From Planctomicrobium sp051465645 (GTDB lineage Bacteria > Planctomycetota > Planctomycetia > Planctomycetales > Planctomycetaceae), in the NCBI RefSeq assembly GCF_051465645.1, contig NZ_CP195790.1, forward strand, positions 3,534,001-3,598,000: a DNA stretch of 64,000 bases, read 5' to 3'. The position numbers and the translations under genes are program-made. Positions 55,774 through 64,000 of this stretch are shown one piece after another; position 1 is the first letter of the stretch, and each line of letters begins with the position of its first letter. The notes under the pieces were generated by a model. The model searched no databases. It saw only the letters and a program-made list of their open reading frames with translations, and was not told the origin of the DNA.

Positions 55774-55848
55774 GCCTGTTTCAGCGACAACGTCAAACTG
55801 ACTTGATGCACAATGGAGGTCAGACCTCGACGGGCATGTTCACCAGCG

Positions 55849-56832
55849 TTACAGGCTGTTTACCAACGACTGTTTCTGCATTTGAGCGTGTTCGTTGCGA
55901 TAGAAGTCCAGCGTCTTCTGTAGTCCGGCATCCAACGAGATGTTTGCGGAGTAACCCAGGTCATTCTGAATCGCGGAAATGTCAGCCCAGGAATGCAGGA
56001 TGTCGCCTGTGCGGACTGGATAGAACTCTGGCAGGAACTGGAATTCCAGAACACGACAGATCTTCTCAAGCAGTTCAAGCACACTGATCGTGCTTCCGCT
56101 TGCAACGTTGTAAACGCGACCGGAAACCCCCGGGACTGTTGCAGCAAGAATATTTGCCTGAACCACATTCTCTACGAACACGAAATCGCGTGACTGCTCG
56201 CCTGTCCCGAAGATTCGTGGAGTGCGCCCTTCCAGCAAAGCACTTGCAAAGAGAGGGATCACTGCAGAATAAGGACTCTTCGGATCCTGACGCGGCCCGA
56301 AGACATTGAAGTATCGCAGTCGGACCGTTTCGAGGTCATAAGATGAAGCGAAGGATTCACAGTAGTATTCGCCAGCGATCTTGGCCGCCGCGTAGGGCGA
56401 AAGAACCTGCGGGACATGTGTCTCGCGTTTTGGCATCTCTGGTGAATCACCGTAAGCACTGCTCGAACCGGCAAAGACGACACGGCGAACACCGGATCTT
56501 CTCGCGGCGTCCAGCACGTTCAGAGTTCCTGTCACACAAACATCATGTGTCGCAACAGGGTCTTTGACGCTCAGCGGGACGGATGGCAGAGCTGCCTGAT
56601 GGAAGACAGCGTCGCACCCCTGAACCGCAGCATTCACTGCGTTGGTGTCCCGAATGTCTCCCTGAATGAATTCGATCTCGTTTTCAACATGAGTCAGGTT
56701 TCGCAAATGCCCTGTCGACAAGTTGTCGAATGCACGCACCTCAACGCCCATTTTCACCAGCTGGGTGACCAGATGAGACCCAATGAAACCAGCAGCACCA
56801 GTCACCAGGCAGCGAGAGAGTGAATTCGACAC
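55849..56832 (-). CDS. NAD-dependent sugar epimerase/dehydratase (SDR family)
   Basis: A 327-residue extended SDR protein of the UDP-glucose/UDP-N-acetylglucosamine 4-epimerase type (WbpP-like). Seen: the NAD-binding VTGAAGFIGSHLV, acidic FDNLSTG, FHQAALPSVPLSVKDP, the active-site Ser in FAGSSSAYGD, and YAAAK with catalytic Tyr and Lys. The substrate region RYFNVFGPRQDP ... AVIPLF is also present. It is probably in an operon with the Wzc-like kinase gene downstream, supplying a nucleotide sugar for the polysaccharide. Exact sugar specificity is unknown. Confidence 0.92.
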   Translation of the reverse strand: MSNSLSRCLVTGAAGFIGSHLVTQLVKMGVEVRAFDNLSTGHLRNLTHVENEIEFIQGDIRDTNAVNAAVQGCDAVFHQAALPSVPLSVKDPVATHDVCVTGTLNVLDAARRSGVRRVVFAGSSSAYGDSPEMPKRETHVPQVLSPYAAAKIAGEYYCESFASSYDLETVRLRYFNVFGPRQDPKSPYSAVIPLFASALLEGRTPRIFGTGEQSRDFVFVENVVQANILAATVPGVSGRVYNVASGSTISVLELLEKICRVLEFQFLPEFYPVRTGDILHSWADISAIQNDLGYSANISLDAGLQKTLDFYRNEHAQMQKQSLVNSL

Positions 56833-57245
56833 AATGGCCCCTTGTTTTTTGCGATCAATTGCCCGTCATGAAATAACGGGTGATGCTGTCAACCTAGCTC
56901 GCAGCAGGGGGGCGTGTCGAAAAATGAAAACAATGTAGGAAAACTTCGACATCCTATTGTGACGATTAGCGCAACCAGCTCTGCCATGTTCCCGATTCGC
57001 AACACTCCGTCCCACTGCAGATGCGGAAACGCAGAAAGCGAAACAGAGCAGGGAGGGATCGGATTTATTCCGGCGACGAACACATCGCAAGGGACCCAAA
57101 AACTCGGACGGGAACGCAATTCTGGTCAGCAGTTACATCGGCAGCACAAAGAAAAACAGCCGGACTCCCATCAGGAATCCGGCTGTCGGCAACTTCACGA
57201 CTCAGAGGTCTAAGTGAACTCACAGAATGGGCTCACGGAGCGTGA
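56833..57245. other. Intergenic region between epimerase and ilvD
   Basis: About 410 bp. It contains the ilvD terminator (57152-57184). Short overlapping frames here are not supported as genes. Confidence 0.45.
57152..57184 (-). terminator. Rho-independent terminator of ilvD
   Basis: AGCCGGA / TCCGGCT 7-bp stem. On the minus strand it is followed by GTTTTTC, about 60 nt after the ilvD stop. Confidence 0.82.
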
Positions 57246-58925
57246 TTATTCGTCTGTGACGCAGCCTTCGCTCGCGCTCTTTACGTTCTTGATATACTTG
57301 TAGAGAGTTCCGCGAGTTGCTGGAAGCGGCGGTTCAACCCATTGTGACCGACGACTTTCCAACTCTTCTGCTGACACATCGACGTTGATTTCGTTGCTTT
57401 CCGCATCGATGGTGATGATGTCACCGTTCTTCAACAGTCCGATTGTGCCGCCCACCTGAGCTTCAGGTGTGACGTGACCGATGATGAACCCGTGAGATCC
57501 ACCGGAGAAGCGACCGTCGGTAATCAACGCCACTTTGTCTCCGAGACCTGCTCCCATCAATGCCGAAGTTGGAGTCAGCATCTCTGGCATCCCTGGGCCC
57601 CCTTTCGGACCTTCATAGCGGATGACGATGACTTCGCCCCCTTTGATTTCTCCCTGTTCCAGACCAAGGAGCATCGCTTCTTCACGTTCATAGCAAAGAG
57701 CCGGTCCCTTGAAGACCAAACCTTCTTTACCGGTAATCTTCGCGACGGCTCCTTCTGGAGCGACGTTTCCACGCAGAATACGAATGTGACCGGTCTGCTT
57801 GATCGGATGTCCGAGGTCGTGAACGACTTCCTGGCCCTTTTTGAGTCCATCGACGTTGGCAACGTTCTCGCCGAGTGTCTTGCCGGTGACTGTCAAGCAA
57901 TCGCCGTTGATGAACCCTTCATCCAGCAGGTACTTGATCACAGCTGGTGTTCCACCGACACCGTGCAGGTCTTCCATCACAAACTTGCCTGATGGCTTGA
58001 GGTCTGCGAGGAATGGAACACGGTCGGAAACTCGCTGGAAGTCGTCAATGCTCAGTTCAACGCCAACGCTGCGAGCGATGGCGATCAGGTGCAACACGGC
58101 GTTTGTGGATCCGCCCAATGCAATCGTGACAACCATCGCATTTTCGAGGGCAGCGCGAGTGATGATGTCGCGTGGCTTGATGTCCTTTTCGAGCAGATTG
58201 CGAACTGCGGCTCCTGCGTTGAAGCACTCGTCCATTTTCTGAGGATCAACCGCAGGAATGGATGCAGAATACGGGAGCGACATCCCCATGGCTTCAATCG
58301 CACTCGCCATGGTGTTCGCGGTGTACATCCCTCCGCAGGCACCGGCGCCTGGGCAAGACTTGCGAATGATTTCCGCACGTTCTTCTTCAGTAATCGCACC
58401 GCTCAGATATTGCCCGTAAGCCTGAAATGCAGAGACGATGTCGAGCTTGTCGCCCCGTCTTGAACATCCTGGCTTAATCGTTCCACCGTAGACCATCAGA
58501 CCAGGGCGATTCAAACGGCCCATGGCCATGATGCAGCCCGGCATATTCTTGTCGCAACCCGGCAGCGTGATAATTCCGTCATACCATTGAGCCCCGCAGA
58601 CGGTCTCGATGGAATCGGCGATCAGGTCGCGGGATTGCAATGAATAGCTCATCCCGTCGGTTCCCATCGAGATGCCATCGCTGACCCCGATCGTGTTGAA
58701 CCGCATCCCGACCAAACCGGCAGCGACGACCCCTTCTTTCACTTTCGCTGCGAGATCCAACAGGTGCATGTTGCACGAGTTGCCTTCGTACCAGCAACTG
58801 GCGATCCCAACCTGAGCCTTGTTCATGTCGGCTTCGGTCATGCCGGTTGCGTACAGCATTGCCTGCGAAGCCCCCTGGGATCGCGGCTGGGTGATGCGTG
58901 CGGAGATCTTGTTGAGCTGAGTCAT
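57246..58925 (-). CDS. ilvD: Dihydroxy-acid dehydratase
   Basis: Dehydrates 2,3-dihydroxy-isovalerate and 2,3-dihydroxy-3-methylvalerate to the keto acids of valine and isoleucine; a cytoplasmic Fe-S enzyme. The 559-residue length is standard. Seen: the cluster cysteines in GIASCWYEGNSCNMHLLDLA, TLPGCDKNMPGCIMAMGRLNRP and SCPGAGACGGMYTANTMA. Further matches are GGSTNAVLHLIAIAR and the C-terminal TDGRFSGGSHGFIIGHVTPEA. The ATG at 58925 is preferred over an upstream in-frame start at 59021. It is a single gene with its own terminator. Confidence 0.96.
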   Translation of the reverse strand: MTQLNKISARITQPRSQGASQAMLYATGMTEADMNKAQVGIASCWYEGNSCNMHLLDLAAKVKEGVVAAGLVGMRFNTIGVSDGISMGTDGMSYSLQSRDLIADSIETVCGAQWYDGIITLPGCDKNMPGCIMAMGRLNRPGLMVYGGTIKPGCSRRGDKLDIVSAFQAYGQYLSGAITEEERAEIIRKSCPGAGACGGMYTANTMASAIEAMGMSLPYSASIPAVDPQKMDECFNAGAAVRNLLEKDIKPRDIITRAALENAMVVTIALGGSTNAVLHLIAIARSVGVELSIDDFQRVSDRVPFLADLKPSGKFVMEDLHGVGGTPAVIKYLLDEGFINGDCLTVTGKTLGENVANVDGLKKGQEVVHDLGHPIKQTGHIRILRGNVAPEGAVAKITGKEGLVFKGPALCYEREEAMLLGLEQGEIKGGEVIVIRYEGPKGGPGMPEMLTPTSALMGAGLGDKVALITDGRFSGGSHGFIIGHVTPEAQVGGTIGLLKNGDIITIDAESNEINVDVSAEELESRRSQWVEPPLPATRGTLYKYIKNVKSASEGCVTDE

Positions 58926-59246
58926 GGGGCGCCTGGCCGTGTGAAAAACGTAAGTCCTGAAAATACAAACTGAGTCAACCTGCATTCCAAGTTGAATACA
59001 GGTTGCTCGCCGTTGTGCCATGTCGTCAGGTTCGATCGCAAATTGTCATACGCCGATGCTGCTCGACTCGCGAGGCAGGCGATCACGTTTCTTGCGAGAC
59101 TTCACCTGAGTATCTGTGCAAAATTACTCAAAACAGAATTTAAAAGTGTGACGATTCTTGCATCGGTCGTCGAGTCTCCCATTGCAGATTGCACTGCCTG
59201 ACAACCAATTCCGCAGGAGCTCCCGAATCGCAGGGAGGTTTCGACT
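58926..59246. other. Intergenic region upstream of ilvD
   Basis: About 320 bp between gpsA and ilvD, both leftward. It presumably holds the ilvD promoter. No gene or attenuator was recognised. Confidence 0.4.
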
Positions 59247-60242
59247 CTATTCTTCGCCTGTCGGCCGGCTCATCAGAACTTCTGTCGCTTCCACAGGGTG
59301 CGTCCCCTCAAACAAGACGCGATAGATCTGCTCTGTGATCGGCATGTCGATCCCCTTGGCCTTCGCAAGATGATGGACCGCTCTGGTAGTGCTGATCCCC
59401 TCTGCCACGGAGGTCGAAGATGCAATGATCTCGGCCAATGTTTCTCCGCGTCCCAACCGTTCGCCTACCCGGCGATTTCGGCCATGCTGGCTGGTGCAGG
59501 TGGTGATCAGATCCCCCAATCCTGCCAGCCCGGCAAACGTGGCTGGCTCGGCTCCCAATGCGATCCCAAAACGAGTGATCTCGATAATTCCTCTGGTGAT
59601 CAACGCTGACTTGGCGTTATCGCCATACCCCAGCCCATCGCAAATTCCGGCGGCAATCGCAATGACATTCTTCAGAGCCCCAGCAAGCTCGGCTCCGATG
59701 ATGTCGGTATTAGTATAAACCCGAAAGCGGTCAGTCGAAATCAGGTCTTGAACCTGCTTTGCAATGCTGGCGTCTTCACAGGCAGCGACCACACTCGCCG
59801 GCATGCGTCGGGCGATTTCCTCAGCATGGCTTGGCCCTACAAGTGCGATGACCGGGCGCGGGCCCAAGACATCCTGAATGATCTCACTCGGACGTAAAAA
59901 CGTCTCGTTCTCGATTCCTTTAATGACACTGATCGTGGGAAGCGGGGCCTTCAAATGCTCTTTAAGCGGAGAAAGCGCGAGTCGGAGATACTGCGACGGG
60001 ATGGCAATAAACAGAAAGTCCGCACCAGCCGCGGCCAGATCGATGTCGTGAGTAATTTCGACCCGATCCGGAATACGAACCGTAGGGGGAAGCTGCGCAT
60101 TCCCACGGGTCCGTCGTAGTTCGGCAGCGGACTGTTCGTCCCGAGCCCAGATTGAAATCGCAGTGTCAGGGTGTTCAGCGAGCACAATTGCGCACGCCGT
60201 TGCCATGGATCCGCTTCCCAGAATGGTCACTTTCGCAGGCAT
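59247..60242 (-). CDS. gpsA: NAD(P)-dependent glycerol-3-phosphate dehydrogenase
   Basis: Reduces dihydroxyacetone phosphate to sn-glycerol 3-phosphate, the backbone of phospholipids. The 331-residue length is normal. Seen: the Rossmann motif ILGSGSMATACAIVLAEH, VIKGIENETFLRPSEI, the signature LVGPSHAEEIARRMP, the catalytic Lys region AGALKNVIAIAAGICDGLGYGDNAKSALITRG, GLAGLGDLITTCTS, and SRNRRVG-type residues (HGRNRRVGERL). The ATG at 60242 opens the Rossmann fold; the longer frame to 60287 adds unrelated residues. It is a single gene. Confidence 0.95.
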   Translation of the reverse strand: MPAKVTILGSGSMATACAIVLAEHPDTAISIWARDEQSAAELRRTRGNAQLPPTVRIPDRVEITHDIDLAAAGADFLFIAIPSQYLRLALSPLKEHLKAPLPTISVIKGIENETFLRPSEIIQDVLGPRPVIALVGPSHAEEIARRMPASVVAACEDASIAKQVQDLISTDRFRVYTNTDIIGAELAGALKNVIAIAAGICDGLGYGDNAKSALITRGIIEITRFGIALGAEPATFAGLAGLGDLITTCTSQHGRNRRVGERLGRGETLAEIIASSTSVAEGISTTRAVHHLAKAKGIDMPITEQIYRVLFEGTHPVEATEVLMSRPTGEE

Positions 60243-60663
60243 GGCGTCGTCGTATCCTCCATTGAACAGCAGGTTTAGCCAGATCATGGCCTCATCATGC
60301 TGCTTCGGTCCGCAACTCTTTCAGTCCGTCTCTACTGACAGTCTAATCGAATCATGTCGCCTTGATAGCATGCAAGGTTCTCTTCGAACGCATCTTCTTG
60401 TCAGATTTGCAGTCCAGCGAGCGACACGAGAGAGGGTACCAGGACTGAATCATGTATTCCTGATGCCGAAACGAACAGCGTCTCGTTGACGTCGACTTGC
60501 CAGCAAAATCGACACACTCGGCACACTTCACCGTATACGAGCTATAAATCTCTGCCAGTCTTCCCAATTCTCCCGAGACTCCTGCATTCACTGACATAAG
60601 CTTGAACTGATCGAGACAAGAACCATTCCGAGTTCGAGCAATCACAGCTCACAAGGAAAGAAA
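60243..60663. other. Divergent intergenic region
   Basis: About 420 bp between gpsA and a small plus-strand gene. Short minus-strand frames here are not supported. Confidence 0.4.
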
Positions 60664-60900
60664 ATGCAATCATTCGGATCTGGCAACGGACAATTTGTTG
60701 ATCGCCGTCAGGGACCTCGCGGTACTGGACCAACTCCTGGTGCCGAACGTCGACAGTTCTCTGATTCCCGAAATTCTGTACGCCCTGAAGTCAACGAACT
60801 TGCAAACGCCGTCGACCAGTACAAGCTGGCCAATCGTCGTCGCTTTATCACGTTCGAAGAACTTTACGACGTCATGATTTCGCTCGGCTACCACAAATAA
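60664..60900 (+). CDS. Small hypothetical protein
   Basis: A 78-residue protein of unknown function. The ribosome-binding site AAGGAAAG lies just upstream of the ATG, supporting translation. The N-terminal half is Gly/Arg/Pro-rich and probably flexible. The C-terminal half (EVNELANAVDQYKLANRRRFITFEELYDVMISLGYHK) forms a compact helical module resembling short conserved planctomycete proteins. No catalytic residues or membrane segments are seen. It is a single gene. Confidence 0.7.
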   Translation: MQSFGSGNGQFVDRRQGPRGTGPTPGAERRQFSDSRNSVRPEVNELANAVDQYKLANRRRFITFEELYDVMISLGYHK

Positions 60901-61432
60901 CGGACGTCGCCGCGACAAATTGCAGTCGAAATCGAGTGCATTTCGCACTCGATCCGGCCAGAGTCCAGCATCTCCCCCCGTGGGACCAGTCGAGTCTCAC
61001 CGGACCTCTGGCTCATGCCACTGGCCCATGCTGTGTGCGATGGCTGTGATCAAGATGCGTCGTGAAACGAGCCACCGTCGGAAATGAGAACGCATTCTCA
61101 CATGGCGTCCGGACATCCGGTATGGATCTAAAGATCCAGCCCTCCAAGACCGCCTCGATTCTCCACGCTGATTCTTCGTGCCGATTCTCCATGAGTATCC
61201 AGAGGAGAAAGCAGCATCGGTCGCTCCCCAATCCGCGTGAGCTTTCAATCTTTTCTGTTTCGAGACGCAAAGCAGAGTTCCCGATTCACTCTCAGGGTAA
61301 TACCATTGAGTTAAAGTGTCCGGGAGCGTTCCAGGCCGCTCATCCCTCCACACTGATCTGCATTTCCAGTTCGTGCCCCTCGCCATGGCGCCGCACCAAC
61401 TGGAGTCTTTCAATTCAAACGCATTCGGGTCA
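60901..61432. other. Intergenic region upstream of ruvX
   Basis: About 530 bp. A 149-codon minus-strand frame (60997-61446) overlaps the ruvX start and has no family features. Nothing else was recognised. Confidence 0.4.
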
Positions 61433-61942
61433 ATGACCACCGCCAATACTTCATCATCAGAAATTCCTCCCAGCGGACGCCTGCTGGGAGTTGATTACGG
61501 AACAAAACGAGTCGGACTGGCCCTGGCCACCCCAGACAGAACGTTCGCCAGTCCGCTGGAGACCTACGAGCGACGGAACGAACTGCTCGACACCCGCTAT
61601 TACCGGTCGATTCTGGAAGATTATCGTCCCTGCGGAATCATCATTGGCCTGCCAATCCATGTGAACGGCGACGAAAGCCAGAAGAGTCGCGAAGCTCGGC
61701 AATACGGGGAATGGCTGCACCAACTCACAGGGCTGCCTGTGGCGTATTGGGATGAACGCTTCACCAGTGCCGCTGCCGAAGACTATCTGCTGGATGCCGA
61801 TCTTTCTCGACAGCAGCGCAAGAAACGCATCGACAAAGTTGCCGCTCAAATTATCCTGCAAGCGTACCTGGACGCGAATCGACCGACTCCAGAACGAACT
61901 CCGGATGATGACGAATTCGGGGAATTCGACGAGTACCGGTAG
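61433..61942 (+). CDS. ruvX: Putative pre-16S rRNA nuclease / Holliday junction resolvase YqgF
   Basis: A 169-residue RNase H-fold protein of the YqgF/RuvX family, linked to maturation of the 16S rRNA 5' end. Seen: GRLLGVDYGTKRVGLALA with the first catalytic Asp, IIIGLPIHVNGDES, PVAYWDERFTSAAAE with the catalytic Glu, and DKVAAQIILQAYLD with the last Asp. The ATG at 61433 is chosen because upstream in-frame residues (to 61316) do not fit the family. The acidic C-terminal tail (PDDDEFGEFDEY) is an extra feature. Confidence 0.94.
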   Translation: MTTANTSSSEIPPSGRLLGVDYGTKRVGLALATPDRTFASPLETYERRNELLDTRYYRSILEDYRPCGIIIGLPIHVNGDESQKSREARQYGEWLHQLTGLPVAYWDERFTSAAAEDYLLDADLSRQQRKKRIDKVAAQIILQAYLDANRPTPERTPDDDEFGEFDEYR

Positions 61943-62133
61943 AGCCTTGGAGCGAACCTGATCCAACTCGAACGGCCTGAAAGACAGTCGGACATCGCAA
62001 CGCCGGCACCATCCATCGGTCCTCTCCCGAGGCACAGTTGCGACTGAATCTCAGAAACCTATAATCCATATGGACTTTGCGATCATGTCGCGCAAGTTCA
62101 CACCCATACTTCTGAACTTGATCGACCTCCGCC

Positions 62134-62709
62134 GTGCGCGAATGGTTCAAAAATGTCTGGATCGCTGTGACGACCGTCCTGCATGGGATGTGGATCACAC
62201 TGCGCACAGCATTACAGACGTATCGTCGCCGGACATTCACTGAGGTTTACGAGTACCCGGAACGTCCGGTCCCGGTGAAAGCACGCTATCGTGGGTTCCA
62301 CCGATTCGATCTCACGACCTGCATCGGGTGTGACAAGTGTGCAGTCGCCTGTCCGGTTGACTGCATTTACATCGACAAGGTGAAGAGTCCCGTCGGCAAA
62401 GGCTTTCGAATCGAAGGCTTCACGATCGACTATACCAAGTGCATGTTCTGCGCTTTGTGTGTGGATCCATGCCCTGTCGACTGCATCTTCATGGGTGCCA
62501 ATCACGACCTGAGCTGCTATAGCCGCGACGGGTGCATCGTCGACTATGCAAAGCTGCCACTGCAGATTGCCTGGGGACAATCGACACTCAACCCGACAGC
62601 AGTTGCGGAATCGAAAGCCCTGCATCAACCGGTGTGGGTTAAAGGCGAACCGAACCCGTTCGAATTCGCCGAACCTGTCAATGAAGAACAACAACCGATT
62701 CAACAGTAA
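62134..62709 (+). CDS. nuoI: NADH-quinone oxidoreductase subunit I
   Basis: The 8Fe ferredoxin subunit of respiratory complex I, relaying electrons from the peripheral arm to the quinone site. 191 residues. Two [4Fe-4S] motifs are intact: CIGCDKCAVACPVDCIYI and CMFCALCVDPCPVDCIFM. The N-terminal amphipathic helix (EWFKNVWIAVTTVLHGMWITLRTAL) fits membrane association. Start is a GTG at 62134. It is followed after 41 bp by nuoA on the same strand. The remaining nuo genes are not adjacent, as the next gene is on the opposite strand. Confidence 0.94.
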   Translation: MREWFKNVWIAVTTVLHGMWITLRTALQTYRRRTFTEVYEYPERPVPVKARYRGFHRFDLTTCIGCDKCAVACPVDCIYIDKVKSPVGKGFRIEGFTIDYTKCMFCALCVDPCPVDCIFMGANHDLSCYSRDGCIVDYAKLPLQIAWGQSTLNPTAVAESKALHQPVWVKGEPNPFEFAEPVNEEQQPIQQ

Positions 62710-62750
62710 TTCAGCAGGCCCTTACAACTCGTCACTCCCTTGCTGACAAC

Positions 62751-63320
62751 ATGACCGACCTGACGCTTCACCTACTTCTGTTCACCGCTGCCGGGGCATC
62801 TTTACTGCTCGTCCCGCTGATTTTGGGCTATTTCATACGCCCGAATCTTCCAACAGACGAGAAGCTGGCGGTCTATGAATGCGGTGAACCAGCGATCGGG
62901 TCGAGCTATGTCCAGTTCGATATTCGCTTTTACGTCGTCGCGTTGCTGTTCATTCTGTTCGATGTGGAAGTGGTTTTCTTCTTCCCTTGGGCAACAGTCT
63001 TCGGGGGAGCAACTCAACTGGCAGATTCCCGCCTCTCCGAAGTCGCACGCACAAACCTGAGCGACAAACTGCTCAGCCTTCCCCCCGGCACGACAACAGC
63101 GGAAACAGCAATCACGTCCGCAGATGCCTTGTTGCTCGCACAGACCGGACTTGCTGATCTGCTGGTGTTCTTCGGCGTCCTGCTCGTCGGCTTCGCGTAT
63201 GTCTGGTTTCGCGGTGACCTCGATTGGGTGCGATCGATGATCAAACAGGGACACACCGATCCCATCGCTCCGCGGCAACCACCGGCGCCGCCAGCAACTC
63301 ACGAGTTAATCAAGAAGTAA
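62751..63320 (+). CDS. nuoA: NADH-quinone oxidoreductase subunit A
   Basis: A membrane subunit of complex I. Three membrane segments are present: LLLFTAAGASLLLVPLILGYF, FYVVALLFILFDVEVVFFFPWA and LLVFFGVLLVGFAYVWF. The conserved loop EKLAVYECGEPAIGSSYVQFDIRFY is present with its ECG motif. At 189 residues it exceeds the usual 115-150, owing to an insertion of about 50 residues between TM2 and TM3 and a Pro-rich C-terminal tail. It is probably cotranscribed with nuoI. The gene order nuoI-nuoA, apart from other nuo genes, is unusual. Confidence 0.93.
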   Translation: MTDLTLHLLLFTAAGASLLLVPLILGYFIRPNLPTDEKLAVYECGEPAIGSSYVQFDIRFYVVALLFILFDVEVVFFFPWATVFGGATQLADSRLSEVARTNLSDKLLSLPPGTTTAETAITSADALLLAQTGLADLLVFFGVLLVGFAYVWFRGDLDWVRSMIKQGHTDPIAPRQPPAPPATHELIKK

Positions 63321-63339
63321 CTCCCAGCGAATTCGCCCA

Positions 63340-64000
63340 TCAGGAGATCGCCAGAACCTTGCCATCGAGCAAGCTCTTCAGGTGAACACACCAGTCTTTG
63401 CAACCGCTGGAATCGAGTTGTCGCACAAAGGCCCTTGACGAAACTGGCCCGCGACTGAGAGCCTTGATCAGCGGTGCCAACGTCGCCTCGACCGCTGCCA
63501 TACGGATTTCTCCGGAGACCTGGTAGTACAGCAACTCATCGAGATGCGAGTATTCCATGTTCGAGTCCGTAGCAGCTGGCGGAGCCGCCCAGAGGTGGCT
63601 GGGATTCAAGATCACCAGTGTGCGCGAACTCAAAATCCGTTGCTTCCAACCCACCGGTCGACTGGACAACTCTTCAAATCGGGCATGCTCCAATCGCTTT
63701 TGCAGTGAGAGAAGTTCGACACTTCTTGGCGCAAACAGGTCGAAGTATATCGCACGCTGTTCGGCAGTAACACACTTCTGCTTCATCATCCATGCGAGAA
63801 ATGAATCGGTGTCAATCGACATCAATTCTTCACGGGAAACAGAGTGGACATACCGTGACAGAAGCGAGTTCAAACTCTTCGTGAGTGACTCGTCTCCAAA
63901 GTCAGGCAAGGCTTCCGGAAAGATCAAGGTTTCCTCCACTTCCTGTGGAATCTTGGTCGGGAGTTTCTGCTCAATAAACAACAGACGAACGGGTGAGCGC
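63340..64000 (-). CDS. Hypothetical protein, 5' end outside the window
   Basis: The reading frame is open from its stop at 63340 to the window edge; the first possible start inside is a TTG at 63981, so the true start probably lies beyond 64000. At least 213 residues are encoded, mostly helical and charged. No recognised domain, signal peptide or catalytic motif was found in the visible part. It is convergent to nuoA, with a 19-bp gap. Confidence 0.6.
   Translation of the reverse strand, partial: RSPVRLLFIEQKLPTKIPQEVEETLIFPEALPDFGDESLTKSLNSLLSRYVHSVSREELMSIDTDSFLAWMMKQKCVTAEQRAIYFDLFAPRSVELLSLQKRLEHARFEELSSRPVGWKQRILSSRTLVILNPSHLWAAPPAATDSNMEYSHLDELLYYQVSGEIRMAAVEATLAPLIKALSRGPVSSRAFVRQLDSSGCKDWCVHLKSLLDGKVLAIS

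Noticed and set aside
60997..61446. 149-codon minus-strand frame before ruvX
   Set aside because: It overlaps the ruvX start, competes with plus-strand frames in the same place and shows no conserved motif.

Overview
The window reads as chromosomal DNA of a planctomycete, probably family Planctomycetaceae. The evidence is two 16S rRNA genes with a planctomycete-type 5' region, a DUF1559 prepilin-like protein, DUF1080, DUF1570 and Tim44-like secreted proteins typical of the phylum, and 16S genes transcribed apart from any 23S or 5S gene. Base composition is moderate and even. Genes are mostly single or in short operons, separated by intergenic stretches of several hundred bases, with many clear hairpin terminators. 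All assignments were made by reading the sequence; no database search was run.

Layout. 0.3-5.7 kb: a Bfd-like ferredoxin with a Fur-like palindrome, pheA, ruvA, a RidA protein and a membrane-anchored FlgG-like protein. 6.2-10.6 kb: the most interesting locus, a four-gene set of a C39-like peptidase, a RimK-like ATP-grasp ligase, a GCS2-type carboxylate-amine ligase and an N-formylglutamate amidohydrolase-like protein. It looks like a system that builds and trims a glutamate- or amino-acid-containing conjugate. 10.7-16.1 kb: an RND efflux pump operon behind a GntR/FCD regulator. 16.4-25.4 kb: STAS protein, HEAT-like secreted protein, histone-deacetylase-like hydrolase, M3 peptidase, a zinc-ribbon/coiled-coil membrane protein beside two copies of a 135-bp repeat, SRAP (YedK) protein, tRNA-Lys and a polysaccharide deacetylase.

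25.5-44.7 kb: a DUF1570 protein coupled to an unusual radical-SAM protein, an ABC-2 exporter, a VWA protein pair, hemE, a WXG100-like protein, a DUF1080/sugar dehydrogenase fusion, terC, an ArsR regulator, a Tim44-like multidomain protein, a coiled-coil lipoprotein, tandem clpP genes and a DUF1559 protein. 45.4-50.7 kb: two tandem 16S rRNA transcription units. A block of about 1,908 bp, from boxA to terminator, appears identical in both, but each is driven by its own promoter. 50.9-64 kb: a lactonase-fold protein, an IS630-family element sitting exactly on the stop codon of a Wzc-like tyrosine kinase gene, a sugar epimerase, ilvD, gpsA, a small conserved-looking protein, ruvX, an isolated nuoI-nuoA pair, and a gene running off the right edge.

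Functional themes are amino acid biosynthesis (pheA, ilvD), DNA repair (ruvA, ruvX, SRAP), envelope and polysaccharide work (Wzc kinase, epimerase, deacetylase), proteolysis (ClpP pair, M3 peptidase, C39-like) and respiration (nuoI, nuoA, hemE).
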